Shown here: piece by piece, positions 41,825 through 51,265 of the stretch
Layout: each line of letters begins with the position of its first letter
Numbering within the stretch: the stretch's first letter is position 1
Assembly: GCF_014203535.1 (NCBI RefSeq)
Contig: NZ_JACHJI010000004.1
Span: forward strand, 124,001 to 188,000
From: Streptomyces griseomycini
GTDB lineage: Bacteria > Actinomycetota > Actinomycetes > Streptomycetales > Streptomycetaceae
Direction: 5' to 3'
DNA length: 64,000 bases
The notes under the pieces: generated by a model
What the model saw: only the letters and a program-made list of their open reading frames with translations
Databases searched by the model: none
Told to the model about the DNA's origin: nothing
Translations under genes and position numbers: made by a program

Positions 41825-43129
41825 ATGAAGACACGTGCGCGCTTGCCCAGACTGGTCGCCTCCGGTGCGACGCTCGCCCTCGCACTGACCCTCTCGGCCT
41901 GTGGCGACGGTAACGGCGGGGCGTCGGCGGACGACGGCAAGATCCATGTCCTGGTCTACGGGGACGCCACCAACAAGGTCGAGAAGCAGATCGTCGACAC
42001 GTTCAACAAGACGTCCGACGTCAAGGTCGTCCTCGACACCATCCCCGGTGCGGACTACCAGAAGAAGCTGCAGACGATCATCAACACCCCGCAGGCCCCG
42101 GACGTCTTCTTCAACTGGGGCGGCGGCAGCATCAAGCCGTTCGTCAAGGCCGACCTGCTGATGCCGCTCGACGACTTCATCAAGAAGAACCCGGACCTGG
42201 AGGACAAGTTCCTGCCGTCCGTCTTCAACAACGCCGTCGTCGACGGCAAGCCGTACGGCATCCCGATGCGCGGCACCCAGCCGGTCCTGCTCTTCCACAA
42301 CAAGAAGGTCCTCGACGAGGCGGGCGTCAAGCCGCCGAAGACCTGGGACGAACTGCTGGACGCGGTCGGGAAGCTCAAGGACGCCGGCGTCACGCCGATC
42401 GCGCTCGGCGGCGGCGACGTCTGGCCGACGCAGATGTGGTTCCAGTACCTCTACGACCGCATCGCGGGCCCGGAGCTGTTCGCGAAGGCCGTCGAGGGCG
42501 ACAAGAGCGCCTGGGAGAGCCCGGACAGCAAGAAGGCCCTGAACATGATCAGGGAGCTCGTCGACGCCGGTGCCTTCGGCAAGAACTACGACTCCGTCAA
42601 GTACACCAACGGCGGCTCGGTCCAGCTGGTGGCCTCCGGCAAGGCGGGCTTCGAGCTGATGGGCTCCTGGTACTACTCCCAGCAGCTGACGGACCACCCG
42701 GAGTTCGCCGAGAAGGACCTCGGCTACTCCACCTTCCCGACCGTCGAGGGCGGCAAGGGCGACCCGGCCAACATCGCCGGCAACACCAACAACTACTACT
42801 CGGTGATGAAGAAGACCAAGCACCCCGAGGCCGTCGCCGAGTTCCTGAAGCTCATGTACTCCGACGAGTTCGTCAAGGCGCAGCTGGAGGTCGGCAACCT
42901 GCCGACCACGACCAACACCGACAAGTTCATCGAGACCGCGGGCAACCCCGAGTACTCGCGCTTCCAGTACGACCTGGTCGCCGACGCACCGTCGTTCCAG
43001 CTCTCCTGGGACCAGGCGTACCCGCAGAAGGCGAGCTCGGACATGCACAAGGCCATCCAGCAGTTCTTCAACGGACAGCTCGACACGGACGGCTTCATCA
43101 AGGCCATGCAGGCCCTCCCGACCGAGTGA
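41825..43129 (+). CDS. bxlE: Xylobiose-binding lipoprotein BxlE
   Basis: The 434-residue extracellular solute-binding protein has a lipoprotein signal with lipobox LSACG (Cys about 26) and the family 1 fold (PDVFFNWGGGSIKPFV, YGIPMRGTQPVLLFHNKKV, AGNTNNYYSVMKKTKHPEA). It closely matches Streptomyces BxlE, which binds xylobiose/xylo-oligosaccharides and passes them to the BxlF-BxlG permease. The ATPase is not encoded here, as usual; MsiK serves many Streptomyces sugar transporters. First gene of the operon, under the 41802 operator. Confidence 0.93.
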   Translation: MKTRARLPRLVASGATLALALTLSACGDGNGGASADDGKIHVLVYGDATNKVEKQIVDTFNKTSDVKVVLDTIPGADYQKKLQTIINTPQAPDVFFNWGGGSIKPFVKADLLMPLDDFIKKNPDLEDKFLPSVFNNAVVDGKPYGIPMRGTQPVLLFHNKKVLDEAGVKPPKTWDELLDAVGKLKDAGVTPIALGGGDVWPTQMWFQYLYDRIAGPELFAKAVEGDKSAWESPDSKKALNMIRELVDAGAFGKNYDSVKYTNGGSVQLVASGKAGFELMGSWYYSQQLTDHPEFAEKDLGYSTFPTVEGGKGDPANIAGNTNNYYSVMKKTKHPEAVAEFLKLMYSDEFVKAQLEVGNLPTTTNTDKFIETAGNPEYSRFQYDLVADAPSFQLSWDQAYPQKASSDMHKAIQQFFNGQLDTDGFIKAMQALPTE

Positions 43130-43139
43130 CGAACGGCTC

Positions 43140-44096
43140 ATGACCACACAGATCACGAGCGCACGGCCCGCCGCCGGACCCCGCAAGGAGTCCCGGCGGC
43201 GGCCGCCCGCCTCGTCCGCAACGACGGTGGGCCGCCCCGGCTTCGCCTGGGCGCTGCCCGCCGCAGTGTTCTTCATCCTCTTCGCCATCACCCCGCTGAT
43301 CATGGTCGCGGTGCTGTCCTTCATGACCTGGGACGGGCTCAGCTCGCCCCAGTTCGTCGGCATGGACAACTGGTCGCGCCTGATGGACGACCCGGTGATG
43401 GTCAAGAGCATCTGGCTGACCCTGCTGCTGACCGTGCTCGGCGTGGTCATCCAGACGCCGCTGAGCATCGTGCTCGGTGTCTGGGCCGCCGGCCACCAGC
43501 GCAACCGGGCCGTGCTGTCCGTCATCTACTTCATTCCGCTGCTGCTGTCCGCGACGGCCGTCTCCGTGCTGTGGCGGGCGCTGCTCGACCCGAACTTCGG
43601 CATCCCGGCCGACGCCGCCTGGCTGTTCGGCGACGGCAACCTGTTCGGTGAACAGGCCACCGCCATCGGGGTCCTGGCGTTCGTGAGCACCTGGCAGTTC
43701 ACCCCGTTCCACACCCTGATCTACCAGGGTGCCGCCCGTGCGATCCCGCAGGTGCTGTACCAGGCGGCGGAGATCGACGGCGCGGGCCGCTACCGGCAGT
43801 TCTTCCACATCACCCTGCCGCAGCTGCGCAACTCGATGATCACCTCGATGATCCTGATGATCGTCGGCGGCCTGACCACCTTCGAGACCGTCCTCATCCT
43901 GACCCAGGGCGGCCCCGGCACCGACACCACCATCAGCGCCTACTACATGTACGACAAGGCCTTCAAGAGCTTCGACTACGGCACCGGCTCCGCCATCGCC
44001 CTGGTCCTGGTCGTCGCGGCCACGATCATCTCGCTGATCGTCGTCCGGGTCTCCGGATACGACAAGATGCGCAGCTCCATGGAGGGTGTGTCATGA
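43140..44096 (+). CDS. bxlF: Xylobiose ABC permease BxlF
   Basis: The 318-residue inner-membrane permease of the MalF type has six membrane helices and the EAA loop YQAAEIDGAGRYRQFFHITLP, which contacts the ATPase. A cytosolic N-terminus of about 40 residues precedes the first helix. The gene follows bxlE by 10 nt, and its stop overlaps the bxlG start. Confidence 0.92.
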   Translation: MTTQITSARPAAGPRKESRRRPPASSATTVGRPGFAWALPAAVFFILFAITPLIMVAVLSFMTWDGLSSPQFVGMDNWSRLMDDPVMVKSIWLTLLLTVLGVVIQTPLSIVLGVWAAGHQRNRAVLSVIYFIPLLLSATAVSVLWRALLDPNFGIPADAAWLFGDGNLFGEQATAIGVLAFVSTWQFTPFHTLIYQGAARAIPQVLYQAAEIDGAGRYRQFFHITLPQLRNSMITSMILMIVGGLTTFETVLILTQGGPGTDTTISAYYMYDKAFKSFDYGTGSAIALVLVVAATIISLIVVRVSGYDKMRSSMEGVS

Positions 44097-44911
44097 GGCG
44101 CCGACCGAACTACGTGGCCGGCGCCGGATCGCTCCTCTGGCTCTTCGTGGTCGGCCTGCCGCTGTACGTGCTGCTCGCCGCCACCCTGCGCACCCGCCAG
44201 GACTACGCCGAGAACGGCCCGGTCTCGATCCCGGACAGCTTCACCCTGGACAACTACACCGGCGCCTTCGACTCCGGCTTCGGCCAGTACTTCCTCAACA
44301 CCCTCGTCGTCACCGCCTGCGTGATCGGCATCGTGCTGCTGCTGGTCCCGCCGCTCGCCTACGCGATCGTGCGCAGCCGCTCCAGGGCCACGTCGGCGAT
44401 CTTCCGGCTGTTCCTGCTCGGCCTCGCCATCCCGGCCCAGGCCGTCATCGTGCCGATGTTCTACCTGATCAGCGAGGCCGGGCTGTACGACAACCTGCTC
44501 GGCGTCATCCTGCCCACGGCCGCGTTCTGCCTGCCGATGTCGGCGCTGATCCTCAGCGGCGCGATGCGCGACATCTCCCCGGAGCTGTACGAGGCCATGG
44601 CCATGGACGGAGCCACCCCGCGGCGCATGTTCTTCCAGCTCGTGCTGCCGCTGTCCCGGGGCGGACTGTCCACGATCGTGGTCTTCTCCGCGCTCCAGGC
44701 CTGGAACGGCTTCCTGTTCCCGCTCGTCCTGACCCAGTCCGACTCCACCAAGGTGGTCACCCTGGGCCTGTACAACTTCCAGACCGAACACGGCATCGAC
44801 ATCCCCGGTCTGCTGGGAGCCGTGGTGCTGTCCATGGTGCCCATCCTGCTCGTCTACCTGTTCGCCCGTCGCGCCCTGGTCCAGGGCCTGATGGGTGTCG
44901 GAGGAAAGTGA
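44093..44911 (+). CDS. bxlG: Xylobiose ABC permease BxlG
   Basis: The 272-residue MalG-type permease has six helices and the EAA motif YEAMAMDGATPRRMFFQLVLP. Its start ATGA overlaps the bxlF stop, and its stop overlaps the bxlA start. It forms the heterodimeric channel with BxlF. Confidence 0.92.
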   Translation: MRRRPNYVAGAGSLLWLFVVGLPLYVLLAATLRTRQDYAENGPVSIPDSFTLDNYTGAFDSGFGQYFLNTLVVTACVIGIVLLLVPPLAYAIVRSRSRATSAIFRLFLLGLAIPAQAVIVPMFYLISEAGLYDNLLGVILPTAAFCLPMSALILSGAMRDISPELYEAMAMDGATPRRMFFQLVLPLSRGGLSTIVVFSALQAWNGFLFPLVLTQSDSTKVVTLGLYNFQTEHGIDIPGLLGAVVLSMVPILLVYLFARRALVQGLMGVGGK

Positions 44912-47289
44912 CTGCCGACGTGGCCGTAGAGACCACCCCCGAGATCCCCCTCTGGAACGACCCCGCCCACCCCGTCGCCGCCAGAGTCGACGCGCTGATC
45001 GGCGCGATGACCCTTCAGGAGAAGATCGCCCAGCTGTACGGCGTGTGGGTCGGCGCGTCCGCCAACGGCGGCGAAGTGGCCCCGCACCAGCACGACATGG
45101 AGGAGGCGGTCGACCTCGACGCGCTCCTGCCGAGCGGGCTGGGCCAGCTGACCCGCCCCTTCGGCACCGCACCCGTCGACCCGGCGCTCGGTGCGCTCTC
45201 CCTGCTGCGCACCCAGTCCCGCATCACCTCGGCGAACCGCTTCGGCATCCCCGCCGTCGCGCACGAGGAGTGCCTGGCCGGCTTCGCCGCCTGGGGCGCC
45301 ACCGCCTACCCCGTCCCGCTGTCCTGGGGCGCCACCTTCGACCCCGACGTGGTGCGCCGGATGGCCGCCGCCATCGGCCGCGACATGCGGTCCGTCGGCG
45401 TCCACCAGGGCCTCGCACCCGTCCTCGACGTGGTCCGCGACGCCCGCTGGGGCCGGGTCGAGGAGACCATCGGCGAGGACCCCTACCTCGTCGGAACGAT
45501 CGGCACCGCGTACGTCCAGGGCCTGGAGTCCGCCGGGATCGTCGCCACCCTCAAGCACTTCGTCGGCTACTCGGCCTCCCGTGCCGGACGCAACCTCGCC
45601 CCCTCGCCCATGGGCGCCCGCGAACGGGCCGACGTCCTGCTGCCGCCGTTCGAGATGGCGATCCGCGAGGGCGGCGCCCGCTCCGTGATGCACTCCTACA
45701 CCGACACCGACGGCGTCCCCGCCGCCGCCGACGAGAGCCTGCTGACCGGACTGCTCCGGGACACCTGGGGCTTCGACGGCACCGTCGTCGCCGACTACTT
45801 CGGCATCGCCTTCCTCAAGACCCTGCACGGCGTCGCGGGTGACTGGGCGGACGCCGCGGGCGCCGCGCTCACGGCGGGCGTCGACGTCGAGCTGCCCACC
45901 GTCAAGACGTTCGGCGCACCGCTCGCCGAGGCCGTCGCCGAGGGCCGGGTACCGGAGTCGGTCATCGACCGCGCCCTGCGCCGCGTCCTCGGCCAGAAGG
46001 CGATGCTCGGCCTGCTCGACCCGGACTGGAGCCCGGTGCCGCCCGCACTCGACGGCGCCGACCTCGACGACCCCGAGGCCCTGCGCGGCAAGATCGACCT
46101 GGACCGCCCCGAGAACCGGGAACTGGCCCGCGAGGTCGCCGAGAAGGCGGTCGTCCTGCTCACCAACGACGGCACCCTGCCGCTCGCCCGCCCCCGCCGC
46201 ATCGCCCTGGTCGGCCCCAACGCGACCGAGGCCACGGCCGTCCTGGGCTGCTACTCCTTCCCCCAGCACGTGGGCGTGCAGCACCCAGACGTCCCGGTCG
46301 GCATCGACCTGCCCACCCTGCGCGACACCCTGACCGCCGAGTTCCCCGACGCGGACATCACGGTGGCCCGCGGCACCGGCGTCGACGACGGCGACCTCTC
46401 CGGCGTCGCCGAGGCGGTGGACGCGGCCCGCGGGGCGGACGTCGTCATCGCCGTCCTCGGCGACCGCGCGGGCCTGTTCGGCCGCGGCACCAGCGGCGAG
46501 GGCTGCGACGCCGAGTCGCTGGCCCTGCCCGGCGCCCAGCAGCAGCTCCTCGACGCCCTGCTCGACGCGGGGACGCCGGTGGTGACGGTGCTGCTCGCGG
46601 GCCGGCCCTACGCCCTCGGCCGCGCCGTGGCGGAGTCCGCCGCGATCGTGCAGTCCTTCTTCCCCGGCGTCAAGGGCACCGCCGCCCTCGCCGGGGTGCT
46701 CAGCGGGCGGACCGCCCCCTCCGGCCGGCTGCCGGTGAGCGTGCCGCGCGGACCGGGCGCCCAGCCGACCACCTACCTCGGCGCGCGGCTCGCGCACGCC
46801 AGCGAGGTGTCCAACATCGACCCGACGCCCGCCTTCGGCTTCGGCCACGGCCTCACGTACACCACGTTCGCCTGGAGCGACCTCGTGGTGGACGCGCGGG
46901 AGGCGTCCACCGACGGCGAGTTCTCGCTGGCGCTGACCGTCCGCAACACCGGTGAACGGCACGGCACCGAGGTCGTCCAGCTCTACCTGCACGACCCGGT
47001 CGCCTCCGTCGTCCAGCCGGTGCAGCGCCTCGTCGGCTACACGCGGGTGCCGCTGGCCCCCGGTGAGGCACGCCGGGTGCGCGTCACGGTCCCGGCCGAC
47101 CTCGCCTCCTTCACCGGCCGCGACGGCCGCCGCGTCGTCGAGCCGGGTGAGCTGGAGCTGCGGCTCGCCGCGTCCAGCACCGACCCGCGCCTGACGGCGA
47201 CGGTCACCCTGACCGGCCCGCAGCGCCACGTGGACCACACGCGGCGCCTGCACGCCGGCTTCGTCCAGGAGCCCGCTGCCGACGCCTGA
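44908..47289 (+). CDS. bxlA: Intracellular GH3 beta-xylosidase BxlA
   Basis: The 793-residue cytosolic glycosidase lacks a signal peptide. It has the GH3 N-terminal barrel, catalytic nucleophile Asp296 in GTVVADYFGI, the alpha/beta sandwich (LVGPNATEATAVLG), and a fibronectin-III-like C-terminus (GTEVVQLYLHDPVASVVQPV). It cleaves imported xylobiose to xylose. The GTG at 44908 overlaps the bxlG stop and follows GGAGGAAA. A strong terminator follows, ending the operon. Confidence 0.93.
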   Translation: MTADVAVETTPEIPLWNDPAHPVAARVDALIGAMTLQEKIAQLYGVWVGASANGGEVAPHQHDMEEAVDLDALLPSGLGQLTRPFGTAPVDPALGALSLLRTQSRITSANRFGIPAVAHEECLAGFAAWGATAYPVPLSWGATFDPDVVRRMAAAIGRDMRSVGVHQGLAPVLDVVRDARWGRVEETIGEDPYLVGTIGTAYVQGLESAGIVATLKHFVGYSASRAGRNLAPSPMGARERADVLLPPFEMAIREGGARSVMHSYTDTDGVPAAADESLLTGLLRDTWGFDGTVVADYFGIAFLKTLHGVAGDWADAAGAALTAGVDVELPTVKTFGAPLAEAVAEGRVPESVIDRALRRVLGQKAMLGLLDPDWSPVPPALDGADLDDPEALRGKIDLDRPENRELAREVAEKAVVLLTNDGTLPLARPRRIALVGPNATEATAVLGCYSFPQHVGVQHPDVPVGIDLPTLRDTLTAEFPDADITVARGTGVDDGDLSGVAEAVDAARGADVVIAVLGDRAGLFGRGTSGEGCDAESLALPGAQQQLLDALLDAGTPVVTVLLAGRPYALGRAVAESAAIVQSFFPGVKGTAALAGVLSGRTAPSGRLPVSVPRGPGAQPTTYLGARLAHASEVSNIDPTPAFGFGHGLTYTTFAWSDLVVDAREASTDGEFSLALTVRNTGERHGTEVVQLYLHDPVASVVQPVQRLVGYTRVPLAPGEARRVRVTVPADLASFTGRDGRRVVEPGELELRLAASSTDPRLTATVTLTGPQRHVDHTRRLHAGFVQEPAADA

Positions 47290-47306
47290 GCCGTCGGCAG
47301 CGCACG

Positions 47307-47345
47307 AGCGGTGTCCCCGGGGGAACTTCCCCCGGGGACACCGCT
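47307..47345. terminator. Terminator of bxl operon
   Basis: Arms 47307-47325 and 47327-47345 (AGCGGTGTCCCCGGGGGAA and its complement) form a hairpin of about 17 usable pairs 18 bp after the bxlA stop. Confidence 0.88.
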
Positions 47346-47762
47346 GTTCGGGGGTGTTCCGGGAGCGTCACCGGGTGTCCCCGTGAGCCTGGGGCGTGCA
47401 CCTCGAACAGCGGCTCCCGGCCCCGGAGCCGGCGGTGCCCGGACCGCTGGACTCCGCCGACCGCCCCCGGCCTACGGGGAACCGCACCGTCGTCCCCGGC
47501 GTCACCCGCGACCTGCTCGACGGTTCCGGGCGCGGGCCGGCCGGGCCGTCACCGTCTCCGAGCGGGCTGCCCTCGCGGGTCGGGCGGAACGGGCGGGCGT
47601 GTCCCCCGCCCCGGACCGCCCGGGCGCCGGTCGTCGTGACCAGGTCCGCCCTCGCGCCCACCGGTCCGTCCCCGGGCGGGAGACCGCGCCCGCCGGAGAC
47701 GACCGGTCCGGGCCGGCCGGCCCCGGGGCGCGGCCGGTCCCGCCGGGGCGCCGCCGCCCAGG
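47346..47762. other. Non-coding GC-rich stretch between bxlA and dasR
   Basis: I see no supported gene. Long frames on both strands show arginine/proline-rich translations typical of GC shadows. Confidence 0.5.
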
Positions 47763-48536
47763 TCAGGGCACCGGGCGCGTCAGGACCGCCGTGAACCGGT
47801 AGCGCGAGCCGCGGTACACCGAGCGGACCCATTCGACCGGCGTCCCCGTCTCGTCCCGGGAGTGGCGGGACAGCAGCAGCATCGGCAGACCCACGTCGGT
47901 GGCCAGCAGCCCGGCCTCCCGCGGTGTGGCCGGGGAGGTCTCGATGGTCTCGTCGGCCTCCGCCGGGCGCACGCCGTACACCTCGGCGAGCGCCGTGTAG
48001 AGCGAGGTGTGGCGGGCCAGGTTGCGGCGCAGGCCGGGGAAGCGCCGTGCGGACAGGTGGGTCGTCTCGATGGCCATGGGCTCGCCGCCGGCCAGCCGCA
48101 GCCGCTCGATGCGCAGCACCCGGTCGCCGCGCCCCACTTCGAGCAGGGCCGCCAGTTCCTCGTCGGCGGCGACGTACCCGATCTCCAGGATCCGCGAGGC
48201 GGGGCTGAGGCCCTGGGCCCGCATGTCCTCGGTGTACGAGGTGAGCTGGAGCGTCCGGTACACCTTCGGGCGCGCGACGAAGGTGCCCTTGCCCTGGATG
48301 CGGTCCAGCCGGCCCTCGCTGACGAGTTCCTGCATGGCCTTGCGGACGGTGGTGCGCGAGGTGCGGAACTCGACGGCGAGGAGGCGCTCGGCCGGCATCG
48401 GCGAGCCCGGCGGGCGCGCCTCGGTCATCCGCAGGAGGCGCTGCTTGATGCCGTAGTACTTCGGAACGCGGCCGGTGCGACCGGTGAGGCCGGGCGCCCC
48501 CGACGCGGCCTCGGCGCTGCTGACGTCCGTGCTCAT
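47763..48536 (-). CDS. dasR: GntR/HutC-family regulator DasR
   Basis: The 257-residue regulator has an N-terminal winged helix ([32 protein letters not shown], about 25-95) and a UTRA effector domain (about 110-250: [24 protein letters not shown]). DasR binds glucosamine-6-phosphate-type ligands and represses N-acetylglucosamine and chitin genes, with broad effects on development and antibiotics. It is divergent from dasA across several dre-like sites. Its -35 overlaps dre 1, so autoregulation is likely. Confidence 0.9.
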   Translation of the reverse strand: MSTDVSSAEAASGAPGLTGRTGRVPKYYGIKQRLLRMTEARPPGSPMPAERLLAVEFRTSRTTVRKAMQELVSEGRLDRIQGKGTFVARPKVYRTLQLTSYTEDMRAQGLSPASRILEIGYVAADEELAALLEVGRGDRVLRIERLRLAGGEPMAIETTHLSARRFPGLRRNLARHTSLYTALAEVYGVRPAEADETIETSPATPREAGLLATDVGLPMLLLSRHSRDETGTPVEWVRSVYRGSRYRFTAVLTRPVP

Positions 48537-48638
48537 GACCTGCCTTCCGGCTGCGGTGTCCGGCGCGCGGACGGCAGGGGCCGGCCGCGGTGCACGTCGG
48601 CGGACCGCCGGGTTCGGCGCCGCACGCTCGGCGAACCC

Positions 48639-48668
48639 GTTATAACCGCGCGTCCTCTTTTTGGTCTA
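48639..48668 (-). promoter_or_regulatory. dasR promoter
   Basis: On the minus strand TAGACC (48663-48668) and TATAAC (48639-48644) have an 18-nt spacer. The -35 lies inside dre 1, so DasR bound there would exclude RNA polymerase. Confidence 0.5.
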
Positions 48669-48675
48669 GTCCAAA
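48660..48675. promoter_or_regulatory. DasR-responsive element (dre 1)
   Basis: TTTGGTCTAGTCCAAA resembles the consensus ACTGGTCTAGACCAGT: the central GGTCTAG is intact and the arms are symmetric. It is nearest to dasR. Confidence 0.75.
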
Positions 48676-48768
48676 TGTCGACGCGTATGGGTTTGGGCGG
48701 AGTTCGAGGCTCTCGGTGGGGTGTCGGAGTCGTTACCCGCGAGGGGTGGTACGACCCTTGACAGGGCC

Positions 48769-48784
48769 ATAGGTCTAGGCCAAG
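48769..48784. promoter_or_regulatory. DasR-responsive element (dre 2)
   Basis: ATAGGTCTAGGCCAAG keeps 11 of 16 consensus positions. It starts 6 bp after a TTGACA hexamer (48758-48763) that is the probable dasA -35. Confidence 0.6.
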
Positions 48785-48792
48785 CTCCCCTT

Positions 48793-48808
48793 GCTGGTCT
48801 AAACCATT
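48793..48808. promoter_or_regulatory. DasR-responsive element (dre 3)
   Basis: GCTGGTCTAAACCATT matches 13 of 16 consensus positions, the best of the three, and lies about 100 bp before the dasA start. Confidence 0.75.
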
Positions 48809-48909
48809 TAGGGGAAGCCGGGTCCCAGCCCGCCGAGCTGTTGCGCCGTTTGTGAGGGTCACCGCCGAGGGCGTGGGTGTGCAAGGCAATTCCTGAGGAG
48901 GGGTGGCGC

Positions 48910-50190
48910 GTGAAGCGCAAGCTGATAGCCGCGATCGGTGTCGCGGGCACGTTGTTCTCCGTCGCTGCGTGCGGCGGCGACGACGGCGGTGACGGGGGCA
49001 AGAAGACCGGCGCGGACGGGTACGCCGGCGAGACGCTCACCGTGTGGGTGATGGACGGCTCGTCGCCCGACGACTGGCAGGCGGACCTCGCCAAGGAGTT
49101 CGAGGCGAAGACCAAGGCGAAGGTCGAGTTCGAGATCCAGAAGTGGAACGGCATCCAGCAGAAGCTGACCACCGCGCTGTCCGAGGAGAACCCGCCGGAC
49201 GTCTTCGAGATCGGCAACACCCAGACCCCGGCCTACGCCAAGACCGGCGGCCTCGCGGACCTGGGCGACCTCAAGGCCGAGATCGGCCAGGACTGGGCCG
49301 AGTCCATGAACGAGTCGTCCGTCTTCGAGGGCAAGCAGTACGCGGCACCGTGGTACGTCGTCAACCGCGTCGTCGTCTACAACAAGAAGGTCTGGGCGGA
49401 CGCGGGGCTGAAGGACACCCCGAAGACCCGCGACGAGTTCTACGACGCGCTCAAGACGATCGGTGAGAAGACCGACGCCGAGCCGATCTACCTGCCGGGC
49501 CAGAACTGGTACCACTTCGTCGGCCTGGTGATCGGCGAGGGCGGCGAGCTGGTCAAGAAGGACGGCGACAAGTACGTCTCCAACCTCGACGACCCGAAGG
49601 TCGTCGCCGCCACGGAGACCTACAAGAAGTTCCAGGCCCTGTCCGAGGCGCCCAAGGACAAGGACGAGGCCACCCCGCAGCAGGGCGAGGTCTTCGCCAA
49701 GGGCAACGTCGGCGCGTTCATCGGCATGGGCTGGGAAGCCGCCACCGCGATCAAGGCCAACCCGAAGATCGAGAAGGACCTCGGCTACTTCACCATCCCG
49801 GGCGAGACCGCCGACAAGCCCGAGGGCGTCTTCCTCGGCGGCTCCAACCTCGCCGTCGCCGCGGGCAGCAAGAAGCAGGACCTCGCCAAGGAGTTCCTGA
49901 AGATCGCGCTGTCCGACAAGTTCGAGGGCGCGCTGGCCAAGGCCAACGGCGTCATCCCGAACAAGGAGTCGCTGCAGAGCAACCTCGAGGGCAACGCCCC
50001 CGCCGAGGCCGCCGCGCCGGCCGCCGCCGTCGGCGGCACCACGCCGCTGATCCCCGAGTGGGCCGCGGTGGAGAACGACCCCAACCCGATCAAGACGTAC
50101 CTGACCGCCGTCCTGAACGGAAAGTCCCCGGCCGAGGCCGCCGAGCAGGTCGAGGGCGAGCTCAACAAGCGCCTGGCGCAGCAGCAGTAG
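48910..50190 (+). CDS. dasA: Chitobiose-binding lipoprotein DasA
   Basis: The 426-residue lipoprotein has a signal peptide with lipobox VAACG, then a family 1 solute-binding fold with TVWVMDGSSPDDWQADL and EIQKWNGIQQKLTTALSEEN. It is a close match to Streptomyces DasA, the N,N'-diacetylchitobiose receptor. GTG 48910 follows GAGGAGGGG. DasA is exported and anchored outside the membrane and feeds DasB-DasC. A strong hairpin follows its stop, probably limiting read-through to the permease genes. Confidence 0.95.
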   Translation: MKRKLIAAIGVAGTLFSVAACGGDDGGDGGKKTGADGYAGETLTVWVMDGSSPDDWQADLAKEFEAKTKAKVEFEIQKWNGIQQKLTTALSEENPPDVFEIGNTQTPAYAKTGGLADLGDLKAEIGQDWAESMNESSVFEGKQYAAPWYVVNRVVVYNKKVWADAGLKDTPKTRDEFYDALKTIGEKTDAEPIYLPGQNWYHFVGLVIGEGGELVKKDGDKYVSNLDDPKVVAATETYKKFQALSEAPKDKDEATPQQGEVFAKGNVGAFIGMGWEAATAIKANPKIEKDLGYFTIPGETADKPEGVFLGGSNLAVAAGSKKQDLAKEFLKIALSDKFEGALAKANGVIPNKESLQSNLEGNAPAEAAAPAAAVGGTTPLIPEWAAVENDPNPIKTYLTAVLNGKSPAEAAEQVEGELNKRLAQQQ

Positions 50191-50209
50191 GCGCGCGAGC
50201 GCACGGATG

Positions 50210-50244
50210 GGGGCGGGGGCCGGCCACTCGCCGGCCCCCGCCCC
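50210..50244 (+). terminator. Intercistronic hairpin dasA-dasB
   Basis: Perfect 15-bp stem (GGGGCGGGGGCCGGC, arms 50210-50224 and 50230-50244, loop CACTC) lies 20 bp after dasA. It likely gives partial termination or protects dasA mRNA, so that the receptor is made in excess. Confidence 0.75.
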
Positions 50245-50278
50245 GGCGTCGAGTACGTCGAGAAGAGAGAGCGCGAGC

Positions 50279-51265
50279 ATGACCGTGCAGACCGAACGGC
50301 CGCCCTCCGGCCCGGCGGACGTCCGCAAGGCGGACGACACAGGACCCGGCAGGCCGACACCGCGAGCCGCGTCGCGCGCCGGCGCGCTCGCCCCGTACCT
50401 GTTGCTGCTGCCCGCCTGCGCGGCCACCGTGCTGCTGCTGGGCTGGCCGCTGCTGAAGGACCTGCTGCTGTCCTTCCAGAACCTCAACATGGCGCAGCTG
50501 ATCCAGCACGTCACCGAGTGGAACGGCGTCGACAACTACAAGGAGGTCCTCACCGGCGAGGACTTCTGGCGGGTCACCCTCCGCTCGATCCTGTTCACGG
50601 CGGCCAACGTCGTCCTGATCATGGTCCTGGGCACGCTGACCGGCCTGCTGCTCGCCCGTCTCGGCAAGCGGATGCGGCTCACCCTGCTGATCGGCCTGGT
50701 GCTGGCCTGGGCCATGCCCGTCGTGGCCGCCACCACCGTCTACCAGTGGCTGTTCGCCCAGCGCTTCGGCGTCGTCAACTGGGTCCTGGACAAGCTCGGC
50801 TGGCACTCCATGGCCGACTACAGCTGGACCAGCAGCCAGATGTCGACGTTCTTCGTCGTCACCCTGCTGATCGTGTGGATGTCCATCCCGTTCGTCGCGA
50901 TCAACCTCTACGCGGCGACCACCACCATCCCGAAGGAGCTCTACGAGGCCGCGTCCCTCGACGGCGCCGGCGCCTGGCGGAGCTTCACCACGGTCACCGT
51001 GCCGTTCCTGCGGCCGTTCCTCTACGCGACGACCTTCCTGGAGATCATCTGGGTCTTCAAGGCGTTCGTCCAGGTCTTCACCTTCAACGGCGGCGGCCCC
51101 GACCGGCTCACCGAGATCCTGCCGGTCTACGCCTACGTCGAGGGCGTCGGCAACCAGCACTACGGCATGGGCGCGGCGATCGCCGTCCTGACCATCCTGA
51201 TCCTGCTCGGCCTGACCGCCTACTACCTCAGGATCGTGCTCAAGCAAGAGGAGGACGAGCTGTGA
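50279..51265 (+). CDS. dasB: Chitobiose ABC permease DasB
   Basis: The 328-residue MalF-type permease has a cytosolic N-terminus of about 38 residues, six helices and the EAA loop YEAASLDGAGAWRSFTTVTVP. ATG 50279 follows GAGAAGAGAGAG. Its stop overlaps the dasC start, as expected for a coupled permease pair. It imports chitobiose delivered by DasA. Confidence 0.93.
   Translation: MTVQTERPPSGPADVRKADDTGPGRPTPRAASRAGALAPYLLLLPACAATVLLLGWPLLKDLLLSFQNLNMAQLIQHVTEWNGVDNYKEVLTGEDFWRVTLRSILFTAANVVLIMVLGTLTGLLLARLGKRMRLTLLIGLVLAWAMPVVAATTVYQWLFAQRFGVVNWVLDKLGWHSMADYSWTSSQMSTFFVVTLLIVWMSIPFVAINLYAATTTIPKELYEAASLDGAGAWRSFTTVTVPFLRPFLYATTFLEIIWVFKAFVQVFTFNGGGPDRLTEILPVYAYVEGVGNQHYGMGAAIAVLTILILLGLTAYYLRIVLKQEEDEL

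Noticed and set aside
40568..43525. Long 985-codon reading of the bxlR frame
   Set aside because: Only the part from ATG 41704 matches LacI regulators; the upstream part is antisense to bxlE.
47368..47832. 154-codon minus-strand frame after dasR
   Set aside because: Gly/Arg/Pro-rich translation overlapping the dasR 3' end in another frame; no support.
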